Shown: positions 53,222 to 62,064 of the stretch, piece after piece
Position numbering within the stretch: the first letter of the stretch is position 1
Layout: each line of letters opens with the position of its first letter
Source of the DNA: JAITWN01 sp964581365
GTDB lineage: Bacteria; Pseudomonadota; Gammaproteobacteria; SZUA-140
Assembly (NCBI GenBank): GCA_964581365.1
Contig: CAZOOF010000003.1
Location: 1-64,000 of the forward strand
DNA: 64,000 nt
Direction: 5' to 3'
Program-made: the position numbers and the translations under genes
The notes under the pieces: generated by a model
The model's input: only the letters and a program-made list of their open reading frames with translations
What the model was told of the DNA's origin: nothing
Database searches by the model: none

Positions 53222-54952
53222 ATGATGACATTGAGCGGCATCAGCGTATCCCGGGGTATCGCCATCGGCGAAGCGGCGGTGCTCAGACGCGAGCAGCTCG
53301 ACATCAGCGAGTACGTCATTCCCTCCCCCCTGGTCGAAGAGGAAGTCGCCCGGTTTCGTGCGGCCCTGTCACGAGCGCGCCGGCAGCTGCGCGCAATCCG
53401 CGATGAAATCCCGCCCGAGGCGCCGCCCGAAGTTGTTGCGCTGGTCGATACTCACCTGGTCATGTTCGATGACCAGATGCTGCGCGATGGGCCCATCGAA
53501 ATCATTCGTAACAGGCGCTGCAATGCCGAGTGGGCGCTGAAGGTCCAAAGGGATCTGCTCGTGCAGGTCTTCGAGCAGATGGACGATCCCTATCTTCGCG
53601 CGCGCAAGGATGACATCGACCATGTGGTCAACCGCATTCAGCAGAACCTGCAGGGGCAGGATTCATTTCCCGATCAGATGCTCGACCATCGGGTGCGCGG
53701 TGCCATCGTCGTCGCCGATGATCTCTCTCCCGCCGAAATCATGCTCATGCAGAAGCAGGGTGTCGGTGCTTTCATCACCGAGTTCGGGGGCGCCAATTCG
53801 CATACGGCCATTCTCGCCCGCAGTCTCGGCGTGCCGGCAGTGGTTGGGGTGCATCACGCCCGGAACTACATCCGGCATGCGGACCGGCTCATCATCGAAG
53901 GCCGTCTCGGCGTGGTGGTCGTCGCACCCGACCGCGGCGAACTGCGCTGGTTCCGTGCTAGGCAGCTGAGCGAGCGGCGGGCGCGGGCAGAGCTGGGAAA
54001 GCTGCGGCGGCGGCCGGTCGTGACGCGGGATGGCGAGTCGATCACGCTGATGGCCAATGCTGAGGTGCTGGAGGATGTCAGCGCCGCGCGCGAAGCAGGC
54101 GCCGCCGGGATCGGTCTGTTTCGGACCGAGATGCTGTTCCTTGGCCGCAAAGAGCTGCCGGATGAGGCAGAGCAGTATGAGACCTACGTTCGCATCGTCA
54201 GGGCTATGCAGGGGGCGCCGGTCACCATTCGCACGCTGGATCTCGGCATGGATAAATGGGTGGGCGAGGAGCGTCCCAGCGCTGCCGAGGGGACCAATCC
54301 GGCCATGGGGCTGCGCGCCATCCGCTGGTGTCTCAAGGATCCGGCAATGTTTTCGGTGCAGTTGCGGGCGATTCTGCGCGCTTCGGCCCACGGCAGGGTC
54401 CGCCTCATGTTTCCGATGCTATCGGACGAGCGCGAACTGCTGCAGGCGTTGGCTCTGCTGGATTCGGTAAAGGCGGAGCTTCGCACGGCCGGTGAGCCGT
54501 TCGACGAACGTCTGGAGGTGGGGGCGATGATCGAGGTGCCCGCTGCCGCGCTTTCGGTCAACCGCTTCGCGCGGCACGTGGATTTTCTGTCCATTGGCAC
54601 CAATGATCTCATCCAGTACACGCTGGCAGTGGATCGGCTGGATGAGGAAGTGAACTATCTCTATGATCCCCTGCATCCTGCTGTGCTCAAGCTGATCCAG
54701 ATGACCATCAGTGGCGGCCGGCGCGCCGGGATCAGCGTTTCCATGTGCGGAGAGATGGCGGGAGAACCCGCCTACACGCGCTTGCTGCTCGGAATGGGGT
54801 TGCGGGAATTCAGCGCCGCGCCGAGCACGCTGCTCGAGGTCAAGCGGATCATCGTCGATGCCGAGTGGGCGCGGCTGCGTCATCAGGTGCGGCGGCTGCT
54901 TCGTAAGGGACGACCCGGCGGGCTCGAAGAGGCGTTGGAACGGTTGAGTTGA
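53222..54952 (+). CDS. ptsI: PTS enzyme I
   Basis: The PEP-dependent kinase of HPr. The active His194 lies in FGGANSHTAILARSLGVPAV. The C-terminal PEP-binding barrel has GIGLFRTEMLFLGRKELPDE, TIRTLDLGMDK, MIEVPAAALSVNRFARHVDF, LSIGTNDLIQYTLAVDR and SVSMCGEMAGEPAYTRLLLG. At 576 residues it has no N-terminal GAF domain, so it is standard EI rather than PtsP. It closes the rpoN-linked PTS group. Confidence 0.96.
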   Translation: MMTLSGISVSRGIAIGEAAVLRREQLDISEYVIPSPLVEEEVARFRAALSRARRQLRAIRDEIPPEAPPEVVALVDTHLVMFDDQMLRDGPIEIIRNRRCNAEWALKVQRDLLVQVFEQMDDPYLRARKDDIDHVVNRIQQNLQGQDSFPDQMLDHRVRGAIVVADDLSPAEIMLMQKQGVGAFITEFGGANSHTAILARSLGVPAVVGVHHARNYIRHADRLIIEGRLGVVVVAPDRGELRWFRARQLSERRARAELGKLRRRPVVTRDGESITLMANAEVLEDVSAAREAGAAGIGLFRTEMLFLGRKELPDEAEQYETYVRIVRAMQGAPVTIRTLDLGMDKWVGEERPSAAEGTNPAMGLRAIRWCLKDPAMFSVQLRAILRASAHGRVRLMFPMLSDERELLQALALLDSVKAELRTAGEPFDERLEVGAMIEVPAAALSVNRFARHVDFLSIGTNDLIQYTLAVDRLDEEVNYLYDPLHPAVLKLIQMTISGGRRAGISVSMCGEMAGEPAYTRLLLGMGLREFSAAPSTLLEVKRIIVDAEWARLRHQVRRLLRKGRPGGLEEALERLS

Positions 54953-54974
54953 GCGCGCGATCCGAAAGGGGAGG

Positions 54975-55010
54975 ATTGTGTCGGCTGCCGTGCTGCTATA
55001 ATGCGCCGTG
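54975..55010 (+). promoter_or_regulatory. Candidate promoter of the ABC module
   Basis: TATAAT at 54997-55002 is preceded by ATTGTG/TTGTGT about 15-16 bases upstream. The predicted start at about 55009 is two bases before the ATG at 55011, and no ribosome site is visible, so the message may be nearly leaderless. Confidence 0.45.
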
Positions 55011-55964
55011 ATGAGCACCGACAGCCTGATTCGTGTCGAGCATCTGTATCGCCATTACGGACCGCTGTGCGCTGTCGAGGATATCAGCTTCGAGGTCCAC
55101 CGCGGCGAGGTGCTCGGCTTTCTCGGCCCCAATGGCGCCGGCAAATCCACTACCATGCAGATCATCAGCGGCAATCTCGCGCCGAGTGCGGGCCGCGTGC
55201 TGGTCAACGGTGTCGACATCCTGGATCAGCCGCGTCGCGCCAAGGCCGGGCTCGGCTATCTTCCCGATCAGCCGCCACTCTATCGTGAGATGACGGTCGA
55301 CGAGTACCTGTGGTACTGCGCCCGCATCAGGCGGATTCCTCGCGGCGATAGTCGTTCCGCGATCGAGCGGGTCAAGGAGCGCTGTGGCCTGGGTGTGGTG
55401 GGCGCCCGCGTCATCGGCAATCTGTCGAAGGGTTACCAGCAGCGCGTGGGTATTGCCCAGGCGATCGTGCACGCGCCGGCCGTCGTCATCCTCGATGAGC
55501 CGACGGTGGGCCTCGATCCGATCCAGATCCGCGAGATCCGCGCCCTCATCCGTGAACTGGGCAGCGATCATGCGATCATCCTGTCGACCCACATACTCCC
55601 GGAGGTACAGGCGGTATGCGATCGCGTGCAGGTCATCCATCGCGGGCGCCTGGTATTCGATGATTCCATCGAGGGTTTGCAGCGGCATATGGTCATGTCA
55701 TGGCTGACCATCGGTATGCGCAATGCGCCTGAGGCGTCGACGCTTCAGGCCATGCCCGATGTCGTTCAGGTGGAGGATCTGGGTGAGGGGCGTATGCGTC
55801 TGCAGTATCGTCCGGAGGCGGCTGATTTTTCGGAACGCCTGGTGGCGAGGGCTGTAGCCGAGGGGTGGCGCCTGCACGAAATCACGCATGAGCGCCGCAG
55901 TCTGGAAGAGATCTTCGTCGAGCTCACCCGCACCGAAGAAGTGAGCGAGGATGCTCCGGCATGA
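55011..55964 (+). CDS. GldA-like ABC transporter ATPase
   Basis: A 317-residue ATPase of the GldA/NatA-like type. It has Walker A FLGPNGAGKSTTMQIISGNL, a Q-loop region LGYLPDQPPLYREMTVDEYL, signature IGNLSKGYQQRVGIAQAIVH, Walker B AVVILDEPTVGLDPIQIREI and switch His in IILSTHILPEVQAVCDRVQV. A C-terminal regulatory extension of about 90 residues follows. It overlaps the permease gene by four bases. The exported substrate is unknown; the family includes proteins first named in Bacteroidetes gliding but is widespread elsewhere. Confidence 0.93.
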   Translation: MSTDSLIRVEHLYRHYGPLCAVEDISFEVHRGEVLGFLGPNGAGKSTTMQIISGNLAPSAGRVLVNGVDILDQPRRAKAGLGYLPDQPPLYREMTVDEYLWYCARIRRIPRGDSRSAIERVKERCGLGVVGARVIGNLSKGYQQRVGIAQAIVHAPAVVILDEPTVGLDPIQIREIRALIRELGSDHAIILSTHILPEVQAVCDRVQVIHRGRLVFDDSIEGLQRHMVMSWLTIGMRNAPEASTLQAMPDVVQVEDLGEGRMRLQYRPEAADFSERLVARAVAEGWRLHEITHERRSLEEIFVELTRTEEVSEDAPA

Positions 55965-56701
55965 CCGTCCTGGCTATTGCCGGCCGCGAGCTGCGCTCGC
56001 TGTTTCTGTCGCCGCTGGCCTGGACGCTGCTGGCGGTGGTGCAGCTGATCCTGGGTTACATGTTCGTTACCCAGATCGATTTCTTTCTGCAGCTGCAGCC
56101 GCGGCTGCCCGGCATACCCGATGCGCCGGGCGTCACTGAGATCGTCGTTGCGCCGATGTTCGGCAATGCCGCGCTGGTACTGCTCCTCATTGTGCCGCTA
56201 CTGACCATGCGCCTGCTGGCGGATGAGTTGCGCAACCGCACCCTGCCGCTGCTGTTCTCGGCGCCCGTGTCCATGACTGAGATAGTGCTGGGCAAGTATC
56301 TGGGCGTGGCCGGCTTCATCGCCGTCCTGCTGGGGCTGATCGCGCTGATGCCGCTGTCGCTGCTGTCCGGCGGCGAGCTGGATTTCGGCACCCTGTGCGC
56401 CGGGCTGCTGGGGTTGTTTCTGCTGCTGGCCGCATTCGCGGCGATCGGACTGTTCATGTCCGCATTGACCGGGCAGCCGGCAGTGGCTGCGATCGCCACC
56501 TTTGGCGCCCTGCTCATGCTGTGGATCGTCGACTGGAGTGGCGATGGCGGTGTGCTTGCCTGGCTGTCCATGGTGCGCCACTACGAGCCCCTGCTGCGCG
56601 GCGTCTTCAGGAGTTCCGACATCGCTTATTATCTGCTCGTCATAGTGACGTTCCTCATTCTCACCATCCGGCGCCTGGACTCCTGGCGCCTCCAGCACTG
56701 A
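55961..56701 (+). CDS. GldF-like ABC-2 permease
   Basis: A 246-residue permease with six hydrophobic helices (for example LAWTLLAVVQLILGYMFVTQ, ALVLLLIVPLLTMRLLADEL, FIAVLLGLIALMPLSLLSGG). The motif MRLLADELRNRTLPLLFSAP is typical of ABC-2 permeases of the GldF group. It is coupled to the ATPase upstream and the GldG-like gene begins four bases after its stop. Confidence 0.92.
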   Translation: MTVLAIAGRELRSLFLSPLAWTLLAVVQLILGYMFVTQIDFFLQLQPRLPGIPDAPGVTEIVVAPMFGNAALVLLLIVPLLTMRLLADELRNRTLPLLFSAPVSMTEIVLGKYLGVAGFIAVLLGLIALMPLSLLSGGELDFGTLCAGLLGLFLLLAAFAAIGLFMSALTGQPAVAAIATFGALLMLWIVDWSGDGGVLAWLSMVRHYEPLLRGVFRSSDIAYYLLVIVTFLILTIRRLDSWRLQH

Positions 56702-56705
56702 CGCC

Positions 56706-58091
56706 ATGCAGGTAACCAGACGCAGCAGACGATTGATGCGCTTGCAGGACATCATTTTTGTCCTGCTCCTGCTCGCGATTGCCGGTCTGCTCGGCTGGCT
56801 GAGCACCCGCTATGTGTTCGAGGCTGACTGGACCGCTGCCGGGCGCAACACGCTGTCACCGGCGAGCATGGCCCTGCTGCAGGAAATGCCGGGCGAAGTT
56901 ACGGTAACCGCCTTCGCGCGGGAGACGGCGCCGCTGCTGCGCAAGCGGATCACCAATCTCGTGGATCGTTACCGACGCTACAAGCCGGACGTCACGCTGG
57001 TGTTCGTCGATCCCGATCGAGAACCTCAGCGCGCGCGCGAGTTGGATGTCGTCATGGATGGTGAGCTGGTGCTCGAGTATCGGGGGCGGACCGAGCATCT
57101 GCGTGATCCGGATCCGGGCGAAAGCGGCCTGACCAATGCCTTGCAACGGGTAGCGCGCAGCGGAGAACGCCGCTTGCTGTTCGTCACCGGGCACGGCGAA
57201 CGCGATCCCATGGGTGGCGCCGGACATGATCTGTCGGGCTGGGTGCGGTATCTGAGCGCGCGCGGAATTCGCGCCGAGACGGTCAATCTGCTGGAGGAAG
57301 GTGCGCTGCCGTTGACCGAGTCCGCCGTGGTGCTGGCCTCGCCCGAAGTATCGCTGCTGCCGGCGGAGCTCGCTCGGCTCATCAGTTTCGTGAGAGACGG
57401 TGGAAACCTGCTGTGGCTGGCCGATCCGGGCGCGCCCGCCGGCCTCGAGCCACTGGCGACGGAGTTGGAGATCGTCTTCGAGCCGGGTGTGGTGATGGAT
57501 CCGACCGTGGCGCAGGTCGGTATGATGCTGTTCCAAACCGACGATCCGCGCGTGGCGCTGGTCGCGCGCTATCCTGCCCATGCCATTACCCGGGACTTCG
57601 ATCTGAATACGTTGTTCCCCGTGGCTGGAGCGATCACGGTGGATGAGGATGCGGGCGGCTGGCGGTTGACGGCCCTGCTGCGCACGCTGTCGAATACCTG
57701 GTTGGAGCGCGGGCAGGTGAGCGGAACCATCACCATGGACGATGAGGACATACCCGGTCCGCTGGTGCTCGGCGTCGCCCTGAGCAGGACGCTGGAGGGC
57801 GACGATGAAAAGTCCGCACGCGAGCAGCGGGTGGTGGCGATCGCAGATGGCGATTTCCTGGGCAATGCTTTTCTCGGGGGCGGCGGCAATCTGCAACTGG
57901 GACTGAACATCGCCGACTGGCTGATCGGCGATGATCGGTTCATCGATATCCCGGCGCGTACCGCGCCCGATGCATCGCTCGACCTGTCCCGGTTTGCGAC
58001 CGTCGCGATCGGCCTGGGATTCCCGCTCATCCTGCCCTTACTGCTCGCCGCCACTGGAGCGTGGGTGTGGTTGCGGCGCCGCCGACGCTGA
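56706..58091 (+). CDS. GldG-family ABC auxiliary protein
   Basis: A 461-residue membrane protein with one helix at each end (IIFVLLLLAIAGLLGWLSTR; LGFPLILPLLLAATGAWVWL) and a large periplasmic ABC_transp_aux domain: WTAAGRNTLSPASMALLQEM, VTAFARE, LLFVTGHGERDPMGGAGHDL and SFVRDGGNLLWLADPGAP. This is the typical partner of GldA/GldF-type transporters. It may act as a substrate-binding or gating component (inference). Confidence 0.9.
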   Translation: MQVTRRSRRLMRLQDIIFVLLLLAIAGLLGWLSTRYVFEADWTAAGRNTLSPASMALLQEMPGEVTVTAFARETAPLLRKRITNLVDRYRRYKPDVTLVFVDPDREPQRARELDVVMDGELVLEYRGRTEHLRDPDPGESGLTNALQRVARSGERRLLFVTGHGERDPMGGAGHDLSGWVRYLSARGIRAETVNLLEEGALPLTESAVVLASPEVSLLPAELARLISFVRDGGNLLWLADPGAPAGLEPLATELEIVFEPGVVMDPTVAQVGMMLFQTDDPRVALVARYPAHAITRDFDLNTLFPVAGAITVDEDAGGWRLTALLRTLSNTWLERGQVSGTITMDDEDIPGPLVLGVALSRTLEGDDEKSAREQRVVAIADGDFLGNAFLGGGGNLQLGLNIADWLIGDDRFIDIPARTAPDASLDLSRFATVAIGLGFPLILPLLLAATGAWVWLRRRRR

Positions 58092-58101
58092 GGAGCGACC
58101 A

Positions 58102-58938
58102 TTGAACCGCAGGCTGCTGACGAACCTCGGTCTGTTGCTGTTGGTCGGGATCCTCGGGCTGATTGCGTGGCTGCAGCCTGGCCTGGAGGACGGCAAGGTG
58201 GAGCCGCTGTCCACCATCGACCCCGGCTCCGTTTCGCGTCTCGCAGTGAAGCGTCCTGGTTACGATGCGATCGTCCTCGAAAAGGAGGGTGGAGTCTGGA
58301 TGATGCGCGAGCCGATCCGCATTCATGCCAGCGAGGCCAGGATCGAGGCCCTGTTGGCGGTTCTCAACGAGCCGGTGCATGCCAGCTTTGCCGTCGCCGA
58401 AGTCGACCCGGCCGGCTTTGGATTGGACGCTCCTCGAGTACAGCTTCAGATCGACGGTTCTGAGTTTGCTTTTGGCGACACCGATCCGATCGCGCATCGG
58501 CGTTATGTCCGGATCCAGGATCGCATCGCACTCATCGACGACGAGCATTACGTCTGGCTGCACGGCGGGGCCCATGATTTCGTGTCCCGACAGCTCCTGC
58601 CGCCGGGGGCCGAGCTGGCCATGCTCGAATTACCCGAAGCGATACTGCGGCGGAACGACGATGCTTCCGCATGGGAGGTTTCTCCCACCGATGCGATGCT
58701 TGCCGAAGAGGCCGCGGCGATCGCTCGTGAATGGCTGCAAGCGTATGGGCTCGCGGTCGAAGCCCGGAGCCCGCTGGTCGATGAGGGCGCAAAGCGGATA
58801 CGCCTGCGTCTGGGCGATGGCCGCGAGCTGGAATTCGCTGTGAGCGATGATAGTGATCCCTTGTTCATGCGCGCGGATGTGGGGCTGGCGTGGCGGATGA
58901 GTGCGGCCCAGGCGGCGCGACTGCTCGGCGATTCCTAG
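58102..58938 (+). CDS. DUF4340 membrane-anchored protein
   Basis: A 278-residue protein with an N-terminal helix (LLTNLGLLLLVGILGLIAWL) and a repeated beta-rich DUF4340 domain (SRLAVKRPGYDAIVLEKEGG, WMMREPIRIHASEARIEALL, GLDAPRVQLQIDGSEFAFGD). DUF4340 genes usually follow GldG-type genes, as here. The start is TTG at 58102 with GAGGAG upstream. mutM begins one base after the stop. Confidence 0.88.
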   Translation: MNRRLLTNLGLLLLVGILGLIAWLQPGLEDGKVEPLSTIDPGSVSRLAVKRPGYDAIVLEKEGGVWMMREPIRIHASEARIEALLAVLNEPVHASFAVAEVDPAGFGLDAPRVQLQIDGSEFAFGDTDPIAHRRYVRIQDRIALIDDEHYVWLHGGAHDFVSRQLLPPGAELAMLELPEAILRRNDDASAWEVSPTDAMLAEEAAAIAREWLQAYGLAVEARSPLVDEGAKRIRLRLGDGRELEFAVSDDSDPLFMRADVGLAWRMSAAQAARLLGDS

Positions 58939-58939
58939 C

Positions 58940-59755
58940 ATGCCTGAACTGCCAGAGGTCGAAACCAGCCGGCGCGGCATCGCCCCCCACATCGAAGGGC
59001 GGCGTGTCACGTTCGTGGATGTGCGTCAGCGGCAGTTACGGTTTCCGGTGACCGACGGACTCGAGCGCCTCCTGCCCGGGCAGCGTGTGGACAGCGTCGA
59101 ACGCAGGGGAAAGTATCTTGTGCTGCGATGTACCGGCGGAGCTGTGATCCTGCACCTGGGAATGTCAGGCAGTCTGCGGATCATAGAGCATCCGGGTCCT
59201 CCGCCGGGCGCGCACGATCATGTGGATATCGGCTTCGAGGATGGGGCGATGTTGAGGCTGCGCGATCCGCGGCGCTTCGGATCGCTGGTGTGGACGAGCG
59301 AAGATCCTCTGGCGCACCCGTTGCTGCGTCACCTCGGGCCTGAGCCGCTCGCGCAAGGATTCGACGGCACCTGGCTGTATGCGCAGTCCAGAGGACGTCG
59401 CGCGGCGGTGAAGACCTTCATCATGGATTCGAAAATCGTTGTCGGGGTAGGGAATATATATGCCAGCGAGGCCTTGCACGGCTGCGGCATTGACCCCCGG
59501 CGTGCAGCCGGCCGCATCTCGGCCGCCCGTTACCAGGCGCTCGCCTGTGCGATCCAGGATGTTCTGCGAGCCGCGATTCGCAGCGGCGGCACCACTCTGC
59601 GCGATTTCCGTGGCGGCGACGGCCAGCCCGGCTATTTCTCCACTCGCCTTGCGGTATATGGCCGGGAGGGAGAGGCATGTGGTTGCGGCGGAGTCATTCG
59701 CTGCTTTCGTCAGGCCCAGCGGTCCACCTATTTCTGCCCGGCCTGTCAGCACTGA
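58940..59755 (+). CDS. mutM: MutM/Fpg, formamidopyrimidine-DNA glycosylase
   Basis: A bifunctional glycosylase/lyase that removes 8-oxoguanine and FAPY lesions. The protein begins MPELPEVETSRRGIAPHIEG, with catalytic Pro1 (after Met removal) and Glu2. GRRAAVKTFIMDSKIVVGVG and NIYASEALHGCGIDP follow, and the C-terminal zinc finger is CGCGGVIRCFRQAQRSTYFC-PACQ. It has 271 residues. It complements MutY at 16748-17830 in the GO repair system. Confidence 0.97.
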   Translation: MPELPEVETSRRGIAPHIEGRRVTFVDVRQRQLRFPVTDGLERLLPGQRVDSVERRGKYLVLRCTGGAVILHLGMSGSLRIIEHPGPPPGAHDHVDIGFEDGAMLRLRDPRRFGSLVWTSEDPLAHPLLRHLGPEPLAQGFDGTWLYAQSRGRRAAVKTFIMDSKIVVGVGNIYASEALHGCGIDPRRAAGRISAARYQALACAIQDVLRAAIRSGGTTLRDFRGGDGQPGYFSTRLAVYGREGEACGCGGVIRCFRQAQRSTYFCPACQH

Positions 59756-59818
59756 TGTGATCCAGTTATTGCCGGCCGTGTGTTTGCGCTAGGATAGGTG
59801 AAACGACGGGGAGGTGTG

Positions 59819-60301
59819 ATGGCAAAAAGCAGTCTGCTGGCGGTGCGCGTCAGCCATTTCAGGGCATTGTTCGACTGGACGATCAAGATCGTTTTCAGCG
59901 TTATGATCGTATTCCTGACGCTCAGTATCATCATCGGGACCGGGCGCATGTTCATGACGGTGAACAATCTGCTCGCCGAGGGCGATCTTTCCAGGGACTT
60001 TCTGCGCATCATCTCCGATGTGCTCACCCTGTTCATCCTCATCGAACTGTCGCGCTCGCTGGTCGAATATTTCAGCACTTCACGCCTGCGCATGACCTTC
60101 ATCGTCGATGCCGCCATCGTATTCGTGCTGCGAGAAGTGATGATCCAGCTGTTCGAGCACAAGATTACGCCGACGGAAATCTATGCGACCAGCGCCCTGC
60201 TGCTGGTCATGACCGTGCTGCGCATCGGATCCGTGATCGTCTATCAGCGCGGACTGGCTTTGGGAGAAAAGCCCCTAGGGGATGGAAAGAGCGAAGACTG
60301 A
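59819..60301 (+). CDS. PsiE-family membrane protein
   Basis: A 160-residue inner-membrane protein resembling PsiE (phosphate-starvation-inducible E). It has four hydrophobic helices: IKIVFSVMIVFLTLSIIIGT, VLTLFILIELSRSLVEYF, FIVDAAIVFVLREVMIQLF and EIYATSALLLVMTVLRIGSV. The family role is unknown. GGGGAGG before the ATG at 59819 fixes the start. No pho box is evident upstream. Confidence 0.8.
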   Translation: MAKSSLLAVRVSHFRALFDWTIKIVFSVMIVFLTLSIIIGTGRMFMTVNNLLAEGDLSRDFLRIISDVLTLFILIELSRSLVEYFSTSRLRMTFIVDAAIVFVLREVMIQLFEHKITPTEIYATSALLLVMTVLRIGSVIVYQRGLALGEKPLGDGKSED

Positions 60302-60310
60302 GAGGTAAAA

Positions 60311-60342
60311 GGCAGGGACGTGTCCCGCTCGTCGTCCCTGCC
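60311..60342. terminator. Hairpin between convergent genes, possible bidirectional terminator
   Basis: A perfect 10-bp stem, GGCAGGGACG (60311-60320) with CGTCCCTGCC (60333-60342), lies between convergent stop codons. There is no T run on the plus side, so termination strength is uncertain. Confidence 0.5.
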
Positions 60343-60362
60343 CGGTTCGTCATCTCGAGCGG

Positions 60363-61781
60363 TTACGGTGCATCTCTGAAGTGTACCGCCACGCCCGCCT
60401 CTTCCAGCAGAATCGTTTCAGTGATCCCGGTCAGCTCGGCGAGCTGCGCCGCCAGGGTTTCGTTGCGCTCATCCCTGGGGTCGAACAGCAGGTAATCGAC
60501 ATTGGCGATGTTTTGCAGCAGCGTTTCGTGGTCAGGGAAGGGCGGCGGCAGTGGCAGAGTGTGCCTGCGGGTTGCGAGCATGGTCTTGCCCGGCCATTGA
60601 CTCATCGTCATGGTCGCCTCTTCCCGGCCTGCGTCTTCCATCTCCACGCTGAACGCCAGCAGCAGCGCATCGACGGGCGGCAGCTGATTCTGTGAGATCG
60701 CATAGTGGTGTGCCTTGCCCACCTGCATGAAGATGATCGAGGCGATGAAGACCACGACGAAAACGAGCCCGCGCTGACCGGCGAATCCACCCAGTCCCAT
60801 GCCGCGATTGAAGGCGATCAGGCGCGGGACCCCGAGATAGAGGGTCATGGCCATGGCCAGCAGAGCCCAGGCTCCGTCGGCGGCGGGCAGCCCGAAAATC
60901 AGCGCCAGCAGCAGCATGCGCGTCATCATGTCTTCCGCGGCCATGCGTCGCCCCGCGATTCCAGCTCCGAGGATCGCGATGGCGAACAGAATCGCCAGCA
61001 GCCAGGCGAGGGCGGTACCGGGAGCATCCCGCCCGAGAATCGCCTGGTACAGAGAGACGAACGGCTGATCCAGCCACTGGAGCGCCGGCCAGCCGAGGCG
61101 CAAAATCAGAATGAGCGCCACCGCTACCGCGACGCCGATGTACACATGCCGCTGTTGACGGGCATCGAGCGGACGGCTGCGCCATTCCCAGAGGAGCGCC
61201 GCCGGATAGGCGAGGGCGGCGGGATGAATGCTGACGGCGATCATGATCCACAGCAGCTGGGCAAAAAACCAGCCGCCGAGCGGGCGCTGCACGCTGCGGT
61301 ATTTCCGGTCGATCCAGAGACCGACGCCGAAGGCGAGCAGCAGGTAGGGGCCTGCGCCGAGCGCATCGATCTCGAACAGGGTGGCGGGGGCGATCAGCAG
61401 CAGGCCGCTGGCGATGAGGGCGCTCTCGCTATCGAAGTTCCGCCGCGCCCAGCGGTAGAGCATGGTCACTGCCGCCGCCATGATCAGCAGGGCGTGGACC
61501 TTGGCGGCGAACATGCTGCCTGGCCAGTAGGCGCCCAGCGGCGCAAGCAGTATCGCGCGCAGATCCGGCAAGCCAAGCAGGACGACGGTACTGATGATGC
61601 GTTCGCCTACCGACCAGACGAGCAGGAGGGCTCGCGCACCAGCTTCGTCGACGCCGAACTCATCGACGCGCACGAGCCCCAGTCCGAGTATGGCGGCGCC
61701 CCAGGCCGCAAGCACCAGAACTCCCCAGTAGTCCTCTTTCGCCCTGGTCAGGACGTGCCTTCCACGATCGCGTAAATTCAT
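60363..61781 (-). CDS. Polytopic membrane protein, possible GT-C-type glycosyltransferase
   Basis: A 472-residue protein with about ten to eleven predicted helices and a periplasmic C-terminal segment of about 110 residues. The loop after helix 1 has VRVDEFGVDEAGARALLL, reminiscent of the acidic loop motif of GT39/ArnT-type lipid-sugar transferases, but I cannot confirm the fold. The remaining helices (LLIMAAAVTMLYRWARR, LLLAFGVGLWIDRKYRS, LAWLLAILFAIAILGAGIAG) look like DUF2029/GT-C proteins. It stands alone on the minus strand, divergent from the cytochrome cluster. Confidence 0.65.
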   Translation of the reverse strand: MNLRDRGRHVLTRAKEDYWGVLVLAAWGAAILGLGLVRVDEFGVDEAGARALLLVWSVGERIISTVVLLGLPDLRAILLAPLGAYWPGSMFAAKVHALLIMAAAVTMLYRWARRNFDSESALIASGLLLIAPATLFEIDALGAGPYLLLAFGVGLWIDRKYRSVQRPLGGWFFAQLLWIMIAVSIHPAALAYPAALLWEWRSRPLDARQQRHVYIGVAVAVALILILRLGWPALQWLDQPFVSLYQAILGRDAPGTALAWLLAILFAIAILGAGIAGRRMAAEDMMTRMLLLALIFGLPAADGAWALLAMAMTLYLGVPRLIAFNRGMGLGGFAGQRGLVFVVVFIASIIFMQVGKAHHYAISQNQLPPVDALLLAFSVEMEDAGREEATMTMSQWPGKTMLATRRHTLPLPPPFPDHETLLQNIANVDYLLFDPRDERNETLAAQLAELTGITETILLEEAGVAVHFRDAP

Positions 61782-61971
61782 TGTCTCGCCTCTGTGAAAC
61801 GGGCTGGATTCTAGCGCGTGCGCTGCGACAGGTCACCCGCATCGTGTGTCGCTCGGACTTGCATCGTCCCATGTCGCATGATATACAGACCGCTGAGAAT
61901 AAGAACCGGCGCCGTACCGCGAGCCCGGGTATTTCACGGTCATTCGGAAAATACGGAATGGGGGGGTAGCA
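61782..61971. other. Divergent intergenic region before the cytochrome cluster
   Basis: 190 bases separating the minus-strand membrane protein from the 30-residue peptide gene. It must hold promoters for both directions. I see no clear -35/-10 pair, Fnr box or dyad that I would defend. Confidence 0.4.
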
Positions 61972-62064
61972 ATGCTGTCGACAGGACAAGTCCTTATCAT
62001 GTACGCCGTTTGGTTCCCGCTTGCCTTCGCTCTTGCAGCCTACTTGGTCAAGAAGAACTCCTGA
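61972..62064 (+). CDS. Putative 30-residue single-pass membrane peptide
   Basis: An ATG seven bases after a GGGGGG ribosome site begins a 30-codon frame: MLSTGQVLIMYAVWFPLAFA, then LAAYLVKKNS. It is one hydrophobic helix with a basic C-terminal end, like accessory peptides of respiratory oxidases, and lies 164 bases before the dihaem cytochrome gene on the same strand. The strong ribosome site and coherent topology support a real gene; no named family is recognised. Confidence 0.6.
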   Translation: MLSTGQVLIMYAVWFPLAFALAAYLVKKNS

